Source: JBBSOK01 sp965219125
Lineage (GTDB): Bacteria; Bacteroidota; Bacteroidia; Flavobacteriales; Flavobacteriaceae
Direction of reading: 5' to 3'
Length of the DNA: 64,000 nucleotides
NCBI GenBank assembly: GCA_965219125.1
Contig: CBDCMO010000002.1
Location: forward strand, 248,001-312,000
The notes under the pieces: model-generated
Databases searched by the model: none
Told to the model about the DNA's origin: nothing
The model's input: the letters and a program-made list of their open reading frames with translations, nothing else
Made by a program: the position numbers and the translations under genes
In this document: piece by piece, positions 42,203-51,488 of the stretch
Layout: each line of letters starts with the position of its first letter
How positions within the stretch are numbered: the first letter of the stretch is position 1

Positions 42203-42763
42203 TCAGCGATTCATTTTTAATTTACCGATTGAAGCCAACAAAAAACCAAAAAGAACTGGGCCATAAGCTATAAAATATCTTCCGCCCATTCGCATAATCT
42301 GTGCATAAGAAATAACGGTTATTAAAATTTTAGTTCGTGTATCTGTCCAAATTTCTTTCATTATCCTATACGACCAAAACAAACTTACAAATGGTATAAA
42401 CCAAGCCCAAAGTGCAATAGATTCTTTATGGTTTGTTGATATGCCGAGTCTGTGAAGGTTTCCGTACGCTCGTCTAAACCAACTAATGAAAAAGACAACG
42501 GACGCGGCGTAAAAGCCCATTTGTAAAAGGCCGATAATGCCTTTTCTCAAGTCGCTAATACTAGCTTCGCTGTCTGAAATGAAAAAACCATTTTGAGCAT
42601 CTTGTAATAGTTGAATTTCTAAAAAACCTAAAAAAATGGCAATCACATTTAAGCCAATTAAAATCCAAAAGACAATGATTAATCTTTTAGCTCTTTTAGA
42701 ATTGTCCCAAATCTGGAAGTTTTGTTGAATAGGCGGTTGTTCAATTATTTCAGAATCGTACAT
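42203..42763 (-). CDS. DUF4328 family membrane protein
   Basis: A 186-residue membrane protein with about four hydrophobic segments. WFRRAYGNLHRLG and ALWAWFIPFVSLFWSYRIMKEIW are the DUF4328 marks. The family is widespread and uncharacterised; in other bacteria the domain often sits beside regulators or kinases. Here it lies in a run of same-strand genes: 49 bases after a 45-codon membrane-protein gene and 11 bases before the YdeI-CDGSH gene. Confidence 0.85.
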   Translation of the reverse strand: MYDSEIIEQPPIQQNFQIWDNSKRAKRLIIVFWILIGLNVIAIFLGFLEIQLLQDAQNGFFISDSEASISDLRKGIIGLLQMGFYAASVVFFISWFRRAYGNLHRLGISTNHKESIALWAWFIPFVSLFWSYRIMKEIWTDTRTKILITVISYAQIMRMGGRYFIAYGPVLFGFLLASIGKLKMNR

Positions 42764-42812
42764 TAAATGTCTTGTTTTGAAACAATAAAATGATGGCCAA
42801 TTTTTTCTTCAA

Positions 42813-42950
42813 TTAAAACCATTTTAGCACATAACCCAAAACTATAAACAAAATTATAAACACGAAGATAGTACCGAAACAGCCACATTTTCCGCCACCT
42901 ATTTTTTTTGCGCCCCAAGCAGCAAGAAATATTTGAAGTATTTTTTTCAT
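42813..42950 (-). CDS. Small Gly/Cys-containing membrane protein, 45 residues
   Basis: A short open frame starts at ATG 42950 and ends with TAA at 42813. It encodes MKKILQIFLAAWGAKKIGGG, then KCGCFG and one hydrophobic helix (TIFVFIILFIVLGYVL). The start lies 12 bases after the MscS gene stop on the same strand, and the fit in the operon supports it. I recall similar small proteins with an 'AWGAKKIGGGxCGCFGT' core in other Flavobacteria. Function is unknown; the two Cys could bind a metal or form a disulfide. Confidence 0.7.
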   Translation of the reverse strand: MKKILQIFLAAWGAKKIGGGKCGCFGTIFVFIILFIVLGYVLKWF

Positions 42951-42962
42951 AAGAATTAAAGT

Positions 42963-43877
42963 TTATTGTTGCTCTTTTTCTGAAGCATTAGAAATCATTT
43001 GCAATTTATTTTTTCCAAAATCCAAAGTTCTAATTGGGAAAGGAATATTAATTCCAGCTTCATCAAAGTTTTTCTTAATTAGTTTTATTGCCTGATGTTG
43101 CGCTTCTAATTTTGGCTTTGGTTTTGTTGCAGAAATCCAAAAACGGGTCATAAAGTTTATTGAGCTATCACCAAATTCCGTAAAAAAGAATTCTATGCCT
43201 TCACCTTCTTCTTGTTTAAATTTTTCGTCCAACGTTTTTACAACTAAATCTTCAATTTGTTGCAGACTACATTCATAACCAACGCCGCACGTTACAGTAA
43301 CTCTAGATCTTTCGGTTAAAGAGTAGTTTGTAAATGGGTTACTTATAAAGTTGGAGTTGGGGATAATAACATAATCATTATCTGTTTCACGTATTGTTAC
43401 ATTGCGCAGGTTAATTTCTGTTACATAACCGCTCATATCACCAGTTTGTATAAAATCGCCAATGCGTATTTTCGGTAAAAAGGAAAGCATTAATCCGCCA
43501 ACCGTATTACTTAACGTGCCTTGTAATGCTAAACCAATTGCCAAACCTACAACTCCTGCCGCACCTAATATTGATGTAAGGGCTTTGTCCAGTTCCATCA
43601 CGCTTAACGAAACAAAAAAGCCGATAATTAATATAAGGGCAAAAATCATTTTGCTTAATATCATTTTTACGGCCTCATCACTAACTTTTCGAAATAAGAC
43701 CTTTAGGGCAAACTTTCTAATTAATTTTGCTGCTATGTAAAATCCTATTAATACAACAATTGCTACGGCTAAATTTGGCAACTTTAAAATAATGGCATCC
43801 AACCAACCATCAAGTTTTTCATATACACCTGAAACCGCGTCCTTCGCAGATATTACTTCTTCTTTCTGTAAAATCAT
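42963..43877 (-). CDS. MscS-type mechanosensitive channel
   Basis: A 304-residue inner-membrane channel. Transmembrane helices lie at about 35-55, 75-97 and 102-130; the pore helix reads ILGAAGVVGLAIGLALQGTL. It is followed by LMLSFLPKIRIGDFIQ and GYVTEINLRNVTIRETDND, and the beta domain has IIPNSNFISNPFTNYS. This is the common small MscS form and differs clearly from the channel encoded at 37988. It begins nine bases after the stop of the SLC13 transporter gene, so the two are likely cotranscribed. Confidence 0.93.
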   Translation of the reverse strand: MILQKEEVISAKDAVSGVYEKLDGWLDAIILKLPNLAVAIVVLIGFYIAAKLIRKFALKVLFRKVSDEAVKMILSKMIFALILIIGFFVSLSVMELDKALTSILGAAGVVGLAIGLALQGTLSNTVGGLMLSFLPKIRIGDFIQTGDMSGYVTEINLRNVTIRETDNDYVIIPNSNFISNPFTNYSLTERSRVTVTCGVGYECSLQQIEDLVVKTLDEKFKQEEGEGIEFFFTEFGDSSINFMTRFWISATKPKPKLEAQHQAIKLIKKNFDEAGINIPFPIRTLDFGKNKLQMISNASEKEQQ

Positions 43878-43886
43878 AAATTAAAA

Positions 43887-45731
43887 TTAAAATAATGTTG
43901 AGAGCATAAATGTTCCCAAAAGCCATAAAACTAAGGATAATATTCCACCTATTATAGCAAAATGTTTAAATTTATAAATCCCCATTCCATAAATTAAGGT
44001 ATTGGTTTGGTAACCCATTGGCGTAAAGAAGCTAAAATTCGCGCCAAATAAAACGGCCAAAATAAATGGTTTCATTTCCAAGCCCAAACCTATTGAAACA
44101 GCAATCGCAATTGGCGTCATAATAATTGCCGTAGCATTATTACTTACTACACTGCTCAATAGCATCGTTATTAAGAAAATTAGACCAATTATTACAATAT
44201 TACTTTGCCCCATTAATACTGTTAACAAATGTTCTGAAATAAACATATCTGCTCCGCTATTATGCATTGCAACGCCTAAAGGAATCATTCCTGCAAGTAA
44301 AAATATAACTTGCCAATTTACGCGATGATATACTTCACTCATGTCTAAGCATCTTGTAAGAAGCAACAAACAAACTCCCAAAAGCGAACTTATTAAAATA
44401 CTTAAAATACTAGTTGAAGCCAATGCAATCACTAATAATAAAATACCAAATGCCATTACTCTTTTTAAAGGTGTGCCACTATTTTGGCCCTCGTGTTCCC
44501 TCAAAATTGCTATATTCTCCAATCTGTTAAGGCTTAAAACCTCTTCTTTCGGAATTTCAACAACCAATCTGTCTCCAGGTTTTAACCGAATACTTTTTAT
44601 ATGTTTTCGAATGAGTCTTTCCTTCGTATTGCGAATATTCAATCTTTTTTTTATTGCGATAGGAGTTGCATGTTGAATAGTAAAATTGCGAAGTTGTTTT
44701 AATGTTTTTCCTATTAAATTAGAACCTGGAAGAATGAGAAGTTCAATAAAACTAAATTCAATTTCTGGTTTTTTTTCAGTTTCGCTTTCTAGACCTTCAA
44801 TTGGCCCGTCGCTATTAACTCCTACCAAAGTCTCTTCCTCTTTTATATCTTTATGTATCGTTAAGCCTTCAGCTTCATTTAGGCGTACCAAATTATCAAT
44901 ATCACACATTAAAACTAGCACATCTCCTTCCATGAGCGAAATATATTTTCCCGGAGCGTTTGTAATTTTTTTGTCTCTCGTTAATTTCAATATTGAAATA
45001 TCTGCATTTGTATGAAGAAAAGTCTCTTCAATTTTTTTCCCAATTAGGTTTGAATCTGCCAAAACTTCCACCGTAGTTACAAAATCTTGCAATTGATAAT
45101 CTTCTTGAATTGATTTTCGTTTGTCTTTCGGAAGAAAACGGGATGCAATTGTGATAACTATAATACCCGCGACTAAAAAGACAAGTCCGAAAAGAGAAAA
45201 TTCGAAAAAAGAAAATTTTTCGGCACCCAAATCTTTGGCAACTGAATTTACAATAAGGTTTGTTGAAGTTCCCATTAGCGTGCAACTACCGCCCAAAATA
45301 CCTGCAAACGAAATGGGTAAGAGCAATTTAGTTTGCGAAAGATTGAATCTTTTTGAGAGTTCGCCAATAATTTTTATAAATACTATAACAACCGCCGTTG
45401 TGCTTATAAATGCTGAAATACCAGCGGTAATAAACATGAAAATTGGCAGAATAAGGATAAGGGGTAAAACGTGAAGATTTTTTAACATCCGGGCGAGCGA
45501 GGAGATAACACCAGTATCTTCAAGTCCAATTGCAATTATCATTAAAGATAGCACCGTAATTGTAGCGGTGTTCGAAAATCCTGAGATAGCTTCCTCGGGC
45601 GTTACCAGTCCTGTTAACGACAGTGAAACGATTAGAAATAATGCAATTTTATCTATCGGGAATACTTCAAAAGCGAATAGAATTATAGTAATAAATAGTA
45701 TTGAAAATACTTCGATTATTTCAACGGACAT
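43887..45731 (-). CDS. SLC13 family permease with two TrkA-C domains
   Basis: A 614-residue anion:sodium symporter-like protein. Five or six N-terminal membrane helices contain ILGGSCTLMGTSTNLIVN, one of the two conserved ion/substrate loops. Two cytoplasmic TrkA-C (RCK_C) domains follow: ADSNLIGKKIEET at about residue 211 and LPGSNLIGKTLKQL at about 332. The second membrane half has SSVVSNNATAIIMTPIA and FFTPMGYQTNTLIYG. Such proteins move sulfate, dicarboxylates or similar anions, and the TrkA-C pair probably senses a small ligand. The substrate is not readable. It is the first gene of a same-strand run that continues with MscS, a small protein, DUF4328 and YdeI-CDGSH. Confidence 0.9.
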   Translation of the reverse strand: MSVEIIEVFSILFITIILFAFEVFPIDKIALFLIVSLSLTGLVTPEEAISGFSNTATITVLSLMIIAIGLEDTGVISSLARMLKNLHVLPLILILPIFMFITAGISAFISTTAVVIVFIKIIGELSKRFNLSQTKLLLPISFAGILGGSCTLMGTSTNLIVNSVAKDLGAEKFSFFEFSLFGLVFLVAGIIVITIASRFLPKDKRKSIQEDYQLQDFVTTVEVLADSNLIGKKIEETFLHTNADISILKLTRDKKITNAPGKYISLMEGDVLVLMCDIDNLVRLNEAEGLTIHKDIKEEETLVGVNSDGPIEGLESETEKKPEIEFSFIELLILPGSNLIGKTLKQLRNFTIQHATPIAIKKRLNIRNTKERLIRKHIKSIRLKPGDRLVVEIPKEEVLSLNRLENIAILREHEGQNSGTPLKRVMAFGILLLVIALASTSILSILISSLLGVCLLLLTRCLDMSEVYHRVNWQVIFLLAGMIPLGVAMHNSGADMFISEHLLTVLMGQSNIVIIGLIFLITMLLSSVVSNNATAIIMTPIAIAVSIGLGLEMKPFILAVLFGANFSFFTPMGYQTNTLIYGMGIYKFKHFAIIGGILSLVLWLLGTFMLSTLF

Positions 45732-45857
45732 AGGCGAAAAGTTAGCATTTAAAGATATTATAGTTCTACCATATGCTGTTGAACATTTTTTTGAAAAATA
45801 TCAACAATATTAAATTTGTTATAATTAAATGCTTTTCGAATAAATATGAAATGAAAT

Positions 45858-45897
45858 AAGGTTATTAAACTAATTTTGAAACTAGCGTAATAACCTT
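45858..45897 (-). terminator. Possible weak terminator after the sigma-factor gene
   Basis: A perfect 10-bp inverted repeat (aaggttatta / taataacctt) with a 20-base loop lies 21 bases beyond the rpoD stop. Only a broken T-rich tract follows on the minus strand, so its efficiency is doubtful. Confidence 0.4.
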
Positions 45898-45918
45898 TAA
45901 TGCAAAGAATTAAAAAGT

Positions 45919-46785
45919 TTATCCTAAATATTTTTTTAGAATGTGACTTTTACTTTGATGTCTTAATCTTCTAATTGCTTTTTCACGAATTTGACGAACT
46001 CTTTCTCTACTTAAATCAAAAGTATCACCAATTTCCTGAAGAGTCATTGGAGGTTGACCACTTAAACCGAAATTAAGTTTTACAACATCTGCCTCACGAG
46101 AAGATAATGTATCTAGTGCTCTGTCTATTTCAATTCTAAGTGATTCGTGAATTAATCCGTTATCTGGATTAGGAGTTTCACCACTGCTTAAAACGTCGTA
46201 CAGGTTATTATCATTCTCTCCTTCAGCAAAAGGAGCATCCATTGAAAGACTACGGTTGCTATTTTTTAAAGAAGTTTTTACTTTACTGATACTAAAGTCT
46301 AGTTCTTGCGCAATTTCCTCGGCTGTCGGTTTTCTTTGGTGAAGTTGTTCAAGATGTATTGAAGCCTTCTTAATTTTATTTATATCACCAATTTTGTTTA
46401 ATGGCAATCTCACAACACGGCTTTGTTCTGCAATTGCCTGTAATATAGATTGTCTAATCCACCAAACTGCGTATGAGATAAATTTAAAACCTCTAGTTTC
46501 ATCAAAACGTTTTGCTGCTTTTACAAGCCCAACATTTCCTTCATTAATAAGGTCGGGTAGGGTAAGACCCTGATTTTGGTACTGTTTTGCCACCGATATA
46601 ACAAATCGTAGATTCGCTCTGCTTAATTTGTTAAGGGCTGCCTGGTCTCCTTCACGAATGCGTTGTGCCAACTCTACTTCTTCTTCGGCCGTAATCATTT
46701 CAATTTTACTTACATCTTGCAAGTAACTATTTAACGATTTGGTCTCTCTGTTGGTAACTTGTTTCGTAATTTTGAGCTGTCTCAT
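45919..46785 (-). CDS. rpoD: Primary RNA polymerase sigma factor (sigma-70/RpoD)
   Basis: A 288-residue primary sigma factor of the short Bacteroidetes type, lacking the long region 1.1 of E. coli RpoD. Region 1.2 is TKSLNSYLQDVSKIEMIT. Region 2 (about 48-120) has NLRFVISVAKQYQNQGL, DLINEGNVGLVKAAKRFD and the -7-melting motif GFKFISYAVWWIRQSI. Region 3 follows (about 125-200). Region 4 has the helix-turn-helix MTLQEIGDTFDLSRERVRQI for the -33 element. This factor recognises TTTG-N(19-21)-TAnnTTTG promoters, several of which are seen in this window. The gene is monocistronic. Confidence 0.96.
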   Translation of the reverse strand: MRQLKITKQVTNRETKSLNSYLQDVSKIEMITAEEEVELAQRIREGDQAALNKLSRANLRFVISVAKQYQNQGLTLPDLINEGNVGLVKAAKRFDETRGFKFISYAVWWIRQSILQAIAEQSRVVRLPLNKIGDINKIKKASIHLEQLHQRKPTAEEIAQELDFSISKVKTSLKNSNRSLSMDAPFAEGENDNNLYDVLSSGETPNPDNGLIHESLRIEIDRALDTLSSREADVVKLNFGLSGQPPMTLQEIGDTFDLSRERVRQIREKAIRRLRHQSKSHILKKYLG

Positions 46786-46906
46786 ATATCTATTTCCTTT
46801 TTAATTTAAATTAACATGCTATGATACGCCTATATATTGGTTAATCCAAAAACTTAACAGAATTTGTTAAACTGTATTTTAGATGCAGGAATTATAATAT
46901 TTTTGA

Positions 46907-47119
46907 ATGAAAAACCTAATGAAAATTAAAACGATAATATTTATATTAACATATTGTATTTCAAATATTTGCATTGCTCAAATACCAACTGATGTACCTA
47001 ACCCGGCAAACAACTCACCAATAGATTTGTCAAACCCCGCAGACCTTGTAATCTTCATTATAATGCCTATTTTGGTCATCATATTTTTCCTTATTTGGAG
47101 AAGTAAACGCAGAAAGTAG
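46907..47119 (+). CDS. Small secreted/membrane protein, 70 residues
   Basis: Residues 1-24 form a signal peptide (MKNLMKIKTIIFILTYCISN then CIAQ). A short Pro/Asn-rich spacer (IPTDVPNPANNSPIDLSNPA) is followed by one transmembrane helix (IIMPILVIIFFLIW) and a basic tail RSKRRK. The layout signal-spacer-helix-basic tail resembles short flavobacterial proteins that are often mislabelled adenylosuccinate synthetase. It has no enzymatic domain. Function is unknown. Confidence 0.75.
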   Translation: MKNLMKIKTIIFILTYCISNICIAQIPTDVPNPANNSPIDLSNPADLVIFIIMPILVIIFFLIWRSKRRK

Positions 47120-47272
47120 CAATTACGCTGCGAAAAATGAAAAAAGGTGGTTGATTATTTGACTGTTTTTTGCTATATTTTGAATTTATTTAAATTAAAA
47201 AAAGAATTTTTTTTAACATTACTATCCAATTGGTTCAATAATTGATAATAGCATTTTTTAAAAAACTCATTT

Positions 47273-47926
47273 ATGAAAAAAAAATTCTTATTATTTAGTT
47301 TATTTTTTTGCATAATGTGTTTTCCGATTTTTGCACAATTTGAAAATCCGAGTAGTAGCATTCGTTTTGAAACTTCAGAAAATAATACTAACTCTGAAAG
47401 TGGATTAACGCTACCGGCCATAAATACCCCTTCGTTAAATAACAATCCTAACAGCAGTATTAACAGTAGTACTTTTGGAAAAAATACACCAGATCCTGTT
47501 GATGTTACCAAAGGAGATGGTTTGCTTGACTATAAAACTAACAATGCCCCAAAATATTTTACAAAAGATAAAGAAGCAAAACCGGAATACGGTTCAGATC
47601 AATACCTTGGTGATTTCAAAACATCTTCAAAAAAGATAACAATTATGTATCGTGACCATGAAATGGTAGATGGTGATAGAGTGCGCGTATTTTTGAATGA
47701 TGAAGTAATTGTGAGCAACGCATATTTAGACGCGTCTTTTAATGGGGTTACTATAGATTTACAATCCGGTTTCAATAAGATTGATTTTGTTGCTTTAAAT
47801 CAAGGAAGTTCTGGACCGAATACCGCGCAACTTCAAGTAATGGACGAAAATGGTGAAATTCTTTCAACACAAGAATGGAATTTATTAACGGGAAGAAAAG
47901 CGACTATTATTGTGGTCAAAGATTAA
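47273..47926 (+). CDS. Secreted protein of unknown function, 217 residues
   Basis: Residues 1-21 form a signal peptide ending IFAQ. Residues of about 25-75 are low-complexity Ser/Asn-rich. From about 85 a beta-rich domain follows (KKITIMYRDHEMVDGDRVRV, VFLNDEVIVSN, GVTIDLQSGFNKIDFVALNQ, GRKATIIVVKD). I recall homologues with the same MYRDHE...DGDRV core in other Flavobacteria, with no known function. There is no T9SS tail. The A-rich start (seven or more A after ATG) is unusual but in frame. It lies 153 bases after the 70-residue protein gene. Confidence 0.75.
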   Translation: MKKKFLLFSLFFCIMCFPIFAQFENPSSSIRFETSENNTNSESGLTLPAINTPSLNNNPNSSINSSTFGKNTPDPVDVTKGDGLLDYKTNNAPKYFTKDKEAKPEYGSDQYLGDFKTSSKKITIMYRDHEMVDGDRVRVFLNDEVIVSNAYLDASFNGVTIDLQSGFNKIDFVALNQGSSGPNTAQLQVMDENGEILSTQEWNLLTGRKATIIVVKD

Positions 47927-48201
47927 ATACTTCCCATTTTTAACCTTTGATTTCTTAATATTTTCTTTTGTATTTTCTGCAAATCAAGCAAGGAAATTCT
48001 CTCATCAATGCCTTAGGTTTTATTAATTTCAAATTGTTCCATACTTAAAAAATTTCCTCTTTTTTGAGAATTTTGTTTGTTTGATTGCATATATGACAAT
48101 TCTACTTCCAGCGTTAAATTATCCTTAAACTCATAAAATTTTTCGATATATAACAAATTAAGTAAGTTCAGACTCACTAATTTTACTGAAACTTATTTTT
48201 T

Positions 48202-49947
48202 ATGAATGTCTCTGAACAAATTCTACAAATATTACAAGAAGTTGGTGTAACACAAATTTGGGGCGTAACTGGCGATGCATTAAATTCTTTCACTGATGCC
48301 ATACGTAGGGAAAAGACAATGAAATGGATATCTGTAAGACATGAGGAAAATGGTGCTTTCGCGGCTTGTGCGGAAGCTCAAATTACAGACAATCTTGCGG
48401 TTTGCGCTGGAACGGTGGGACCGGGAACGTTACACCTAATTAATGGATTATATAATGCAAAAAAAGAAAGGGTTCCTGTATTGGCAATTAGTGGTCAAGT
48501 TGCCCAAGTTAACATTGGCACCAATTACTTTCAAGAAGTGGGTCTTACTAAAATCTTTGATGATGTTTGTGCGTATCAAGCAATAATAAGAACTCCGGAA
48601 GAAGCGCCACGGGTTGTATTGAAAGCAATTCAGATTGCCTTGGAACAACGCGCGGTTGTTAGAGTTGAAATACCAGTGGATGTTGCCGTAATGGAAGCAA
48701 AAGGCGAACGTTTTATACATCCTGTTATTAGATCCAACGCGACTTTAGTGCCAAATTTGACTGATATACAGAAAGTTGTTGAAGCAGTTAGCAATTCGAA
48801 AAAAATAACAATTTTGGCTGGGCGCGGTTGTGTTGATTGTCGTGAAGAAGTTTTGAAATTGTCTGAAAAATTGCAAGCACCAATAGTACATACATTGCGC
48901 TCTTCAGATATTTTTCATAATAACGATAAAAATGTTGTTGGACTTACCGGTTTAATTGGCAATCCAACGGGTTATCACGCGGTAATGAATGCAGATTTGT
49001 TATTAATGCTGGGAACAGATTTTCCGTATACAAATTTTCTTCCCGATGATTCAAAAATAATTCAAATTGATACACGATTGGAAAATATTGGCAATCGAGC
49101 AAAAGTAAATATCGGAGTTCACGGAGATTGTGGTACTGCTTTACAACTAATTCTTCCTAAGATTGAAAAACGCGATGATTCAAAATTTTTAGATCATTTT
49201 ATAGAGAATTTTACTCAATGGAAAAAAGGCAAAGATGATCACAATACGCTGGATGATGATTTAAAACCCATTCATCCTCAATTATTTATGCAGCAATTAG
49301 ATAAAATTGCTTCAGACGATGCTTGCTTCACGGTTGATGTTGGTGAAAGTGCCATTTGGGTTGCGCATCATTTAACATTGCATGGCAACAGAAGATTAAT
49401 TGGTTCTTTTAACCACGGATCGATGGCTGTTGGTTTTCCTGCCGCAATGGGCGTTCAATCTTTAGATCCAAAAAGACAGGTTTGGGCAATTGTTGGTGAC
49501 GGTGCATTTGGCATGTGTATGAATGATTTTATAACGGCAGTGAGATATAATTGGCCAGTTAAAATTTTAGTTTACAACAACAGTCAATTAGGTTTTGTAA
49601 AGATCGAAATGGAAGAAGCGGGTTATGCAATGGCAGATGAAGCCCTAAAACTTACAAATCCAAATTTCGCAGAATATGCCAAATTGTGCGGGGGCGATGG
49701 TATTCGTGTTGAAGATGCTAAAGATATTCCGGCTGCATTTCAAGCCGCACTTGAATCAAATAAACCATTTATAATTGATGCAGTTACAAATCCGGGAGAA
49801 CTTTCATTACCGCCCGGCATTTCACTTGAACAAGCTTGGGGCTTCGGAAAATCTAAGGTAAAAGAGATTTTGCTTTCAGTTGGAGGCGATAAAAATCAAA
49901 AATCTAATTTAATGGATGAAGTGAAGGCTTTTTTCCATAATCTATAA
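48202..49947 (+). CDS. poxB: Thiamine-diphosphate-dependent pyruvate oxidase/dehydrogenase (PoxB-like)
   Basis: A 581-residue member of the PoxB/acetolactate synthase family. The N-terminal domain has WGVTGDALNSF and the catalytic Glu48 or Glu49 in SVRHEENGAF, then GTVGPGTLHLINGL. The middle FAD-binding domain has GCVDCREEVLKLSEKL and GLTGLIGNP. The C-terminal domain carries the ThDP/Mg motif VGDGAFGMCMNDF...YNN. E. coli PoxB oxidatively decarboxylates pyruvate to acetate and CO2 and passes electrons to quinone. The match to PoxB is good along the whole length, but a related substrate is possible. The C-terminus does not obviously carry the amphipathic lipid-binding helix. It heads a tight three-gene operon (gaps 12 and 11 bases). 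Confidence 0.82.
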   Translation: MNVSEQILQILQEVGVTQIWGVTGDALNSFTDAIRREKTMKWISVRHEENGAFAACAEAQITDNLAVCAGTVGPGTLHLINGLYNAKKERVPVLAISGQVAQVNIGTNYFQEVGLTKIFDDVCAYQAIIRTPEEAPRVVLKAIQIALEQRAVVRVEIPVDVAVMEAKGERFIHPVIRSNATLVPNLTDIQKVVEAVSNSKKITILAGRGCVDCREEVLKLSEKLQAPIVHTLRSSDIFHNNDKNVVGLTGLIGNPTGYHAVMNADLLLMLGTDFPYTNFLPDDSKIIQIDTRLENIGNRAKVNIGVHGDCGTALQLILPKIEKRDDSKFLDHFIENFTQWKKGKDDHNTLDDDLKPIHPQLFMQQLDKIASDDACFTVDVGESAIWVAHHLTLHGNRRLIGSFNHGSMAVGFPAAMGVQSLDPKRQVWAIVGDGAFGMCMNDFITAVRYNWPVKILVYNNSQLGFVKIEMEEAGYAMADEALKLTNPNFAEYAKLCGGDGIRVEDAKDIPAAFQAALESNKPFIIDAVTNPGELSLPPGISLEQAWGFGKSKVKEILLSVGGDKNQKSNLMDEVKAFFHNL

Positions 49948-49959
49948 AATCATATAAAA

Positions 49960-51477
49960 ATGCGGAAAGCTATACAGTTTACCTTTATTGTCTTTATTCT
50001 AGTTTGTATAATTATTGCAACTGTTATGTGGCCAGTTTATGGTTTTTCAATATTAGGAATTTTGTTGTTTGCAGTTGGGATATATGATGTTGTTCAAAAA
50101 AAGCACGCTATTTTAAGAAACTTTCCAATTTTAGGACATGTTAGATTTCTGTTAGAAATGATCGGTCCAGAAATTCACCAATATTTTATTGAAAATGATA
50201 CAGATGGAACACCAATAGGAAGAAATCAGCGAACGTATATTTATGAGCGAGCAAAGCTTCAAAACCAAACACATCCATTTGGAACCGAATTAAATGTTGA
50301 AGACCAGAATTACAAATGGATGCAACATAGTATTTATCCATCTAAAATTTTGGAAGAGCAACCTCGAGTTCTAATTGGTGGCCCAGATTGTAAACATCCG
50401 TACGCTGCAAGTTTATTCAATATATCTGCTATGAGTTATGGTGCATTAAGCAAAAATGCGGTTATGGCGTTAAATTTGGGTGCAAAGGCTGGTGGTTTTT
50501 ATCACAATACAGGTGAAGGTGGTATTGCAAAATATCATTTAATGGGTGCAGATGTTGTATATGAAGTTGGAACAGGTTATTTTGGTTGCAGAACTGAAGA
50601 TGGCCATTTTTCTCCGGAAGAATTTAAAAAGAAAAGTGCCTTGCCTGAAGTGAAAATGATTGAGATTAAAATTTCACAGGGCGCAAAACCCGGTCATGGC
50701 GGTGTATTGCCAGCCGTAAAAAACAATGAAGAAATTGCTGAAATTAGAGGTATAAAACCACATACTGTAGTTTTATCGCCTCCCGGACATAGTGCTTTTA
50801 GTGATGCTGAAGGTCTCTTGCGTTTTGTAAAACAAATGCGAGAATTATCCAATGGCAAACCAATTGGTTTTAAACTGTGTATTGGAGACAAAAGAGAATT
50901 TACCGAAATCTGCGAGAAAATGGTGGAAACTGGTATAAAACCGGATTTTATAACAGTTGATGGTGGAGAAGGCGGAACTGGAGCGGCACCAATCGATTTT
51001 TCAAATTATGTAGGAATGCCTTGGGAGAAAGCATTAATTTTTGTTGTAGATAGTTTAAATGGATATGGTCTTAAAAAAGATATTAAAATAATAACAGCAA
51101 CAAAGATTTTTACAGCATTCGATATATTTAAAGCCTTGTGTATTGGTGCAGATGTTTGTAATTCGGCAAGAGGAATGATGCTTGCATTGGGTTGTATTCA
51201 AGCATTAAAATGTGATACAAATAAATGCCCAACTGGAGTAACATCAAACAATCCTGCGTTTATGAGAGGTCTGGTAGTTGAAGATAAATGGGTGAGAGTA
51301 AAAAATTATCATCATCAAACTGTGGAAGAATTTTTAGAATTATTTGCAGCAGCTGGTTGTACCGAACTTTCGCAACTAAACCGTAACTTTATCTATAAGA
51401 AAATAGAAGACGATATAAAATCGTATAACCAAGTTTATCCAATAGTGAAAAACGGCGCTTTTTTGGTAAATATTTAA
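49960..51477 (+). CDS. FMN-binding glutamate synthase-like protein, membrane-anchored
   Basis: A 505-residue protein related to the synthase domain of glutamate synthase (GltB). Two N-terminal membrane helices (about 6-45) are followed by an FMN barrel with NISAMSYGALSKNAVMALN, NTGEGGIAKYH, QGAKPGHGG, VDGGEGGTGAAP and CNSARGMML. A KCDTNKCPTGVTSNNP cluster resembles the iron-sulfur ligands of GltB. The amidotransferase domain is absent, so glutamine-dependent glutamate synthesis is not expected unless a partner supplies ammonia. It sits between poxB and a universal-stress gene. A role in an electron-transfer step near the membrane is an inference only. Confidence 0.85.
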   Translation: MRKAIQFTFIVFILVCIIIATVMWPVYGFSILGILLFAVGIYDVVQKKHAILRNFPILGHVRFLLEMIGPEIHQYFIENDTDGTPIGRNQRTYIYERAKLQNQTHPFGTELNVEDQNYKWMQHSIYPSKILEEQPRVLIGGPDCKHPYAASLFNISAMSYGALSKNAVMALNLGAKAGGFYHNTGEGGIAKYHLMGADVVYEVGTGYFGCRTEDGHFSPEEFKKKSALPEVKMIEIKISQGAKPGHGGVLPAVKNNEEIAEIRGIKPHTVVLSPPGHSAFSDAEGLLRFVKQMRELSNGKPIGFKLCIGDKREFTEICEKMVETGIKPDFITVDGGEGGTGAAPIDFSNYVGMPWEKALIFVVDSLNGYGLKKDIKIITATKIFTAFDIFKALCIGADVCNSARGMMLALGCIQALKCDTNKCPTGVTSNNPAFMRGLVVEDKWVRVKNYHHQTVEEFLELFAAAGCTELSQLNRNFIYKKIEDDIKSYNQVYPIVKNGAFLVNI

Positions 51478-51488
51478 AATTTAAGATT

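Noticed and set aside
47927..48201. Possible small genes or structured leader upstream of poxB
   Set aside because: There are no frames above about 30 codons with a sensible start, and no stable hairpin or promoter box that I could support.
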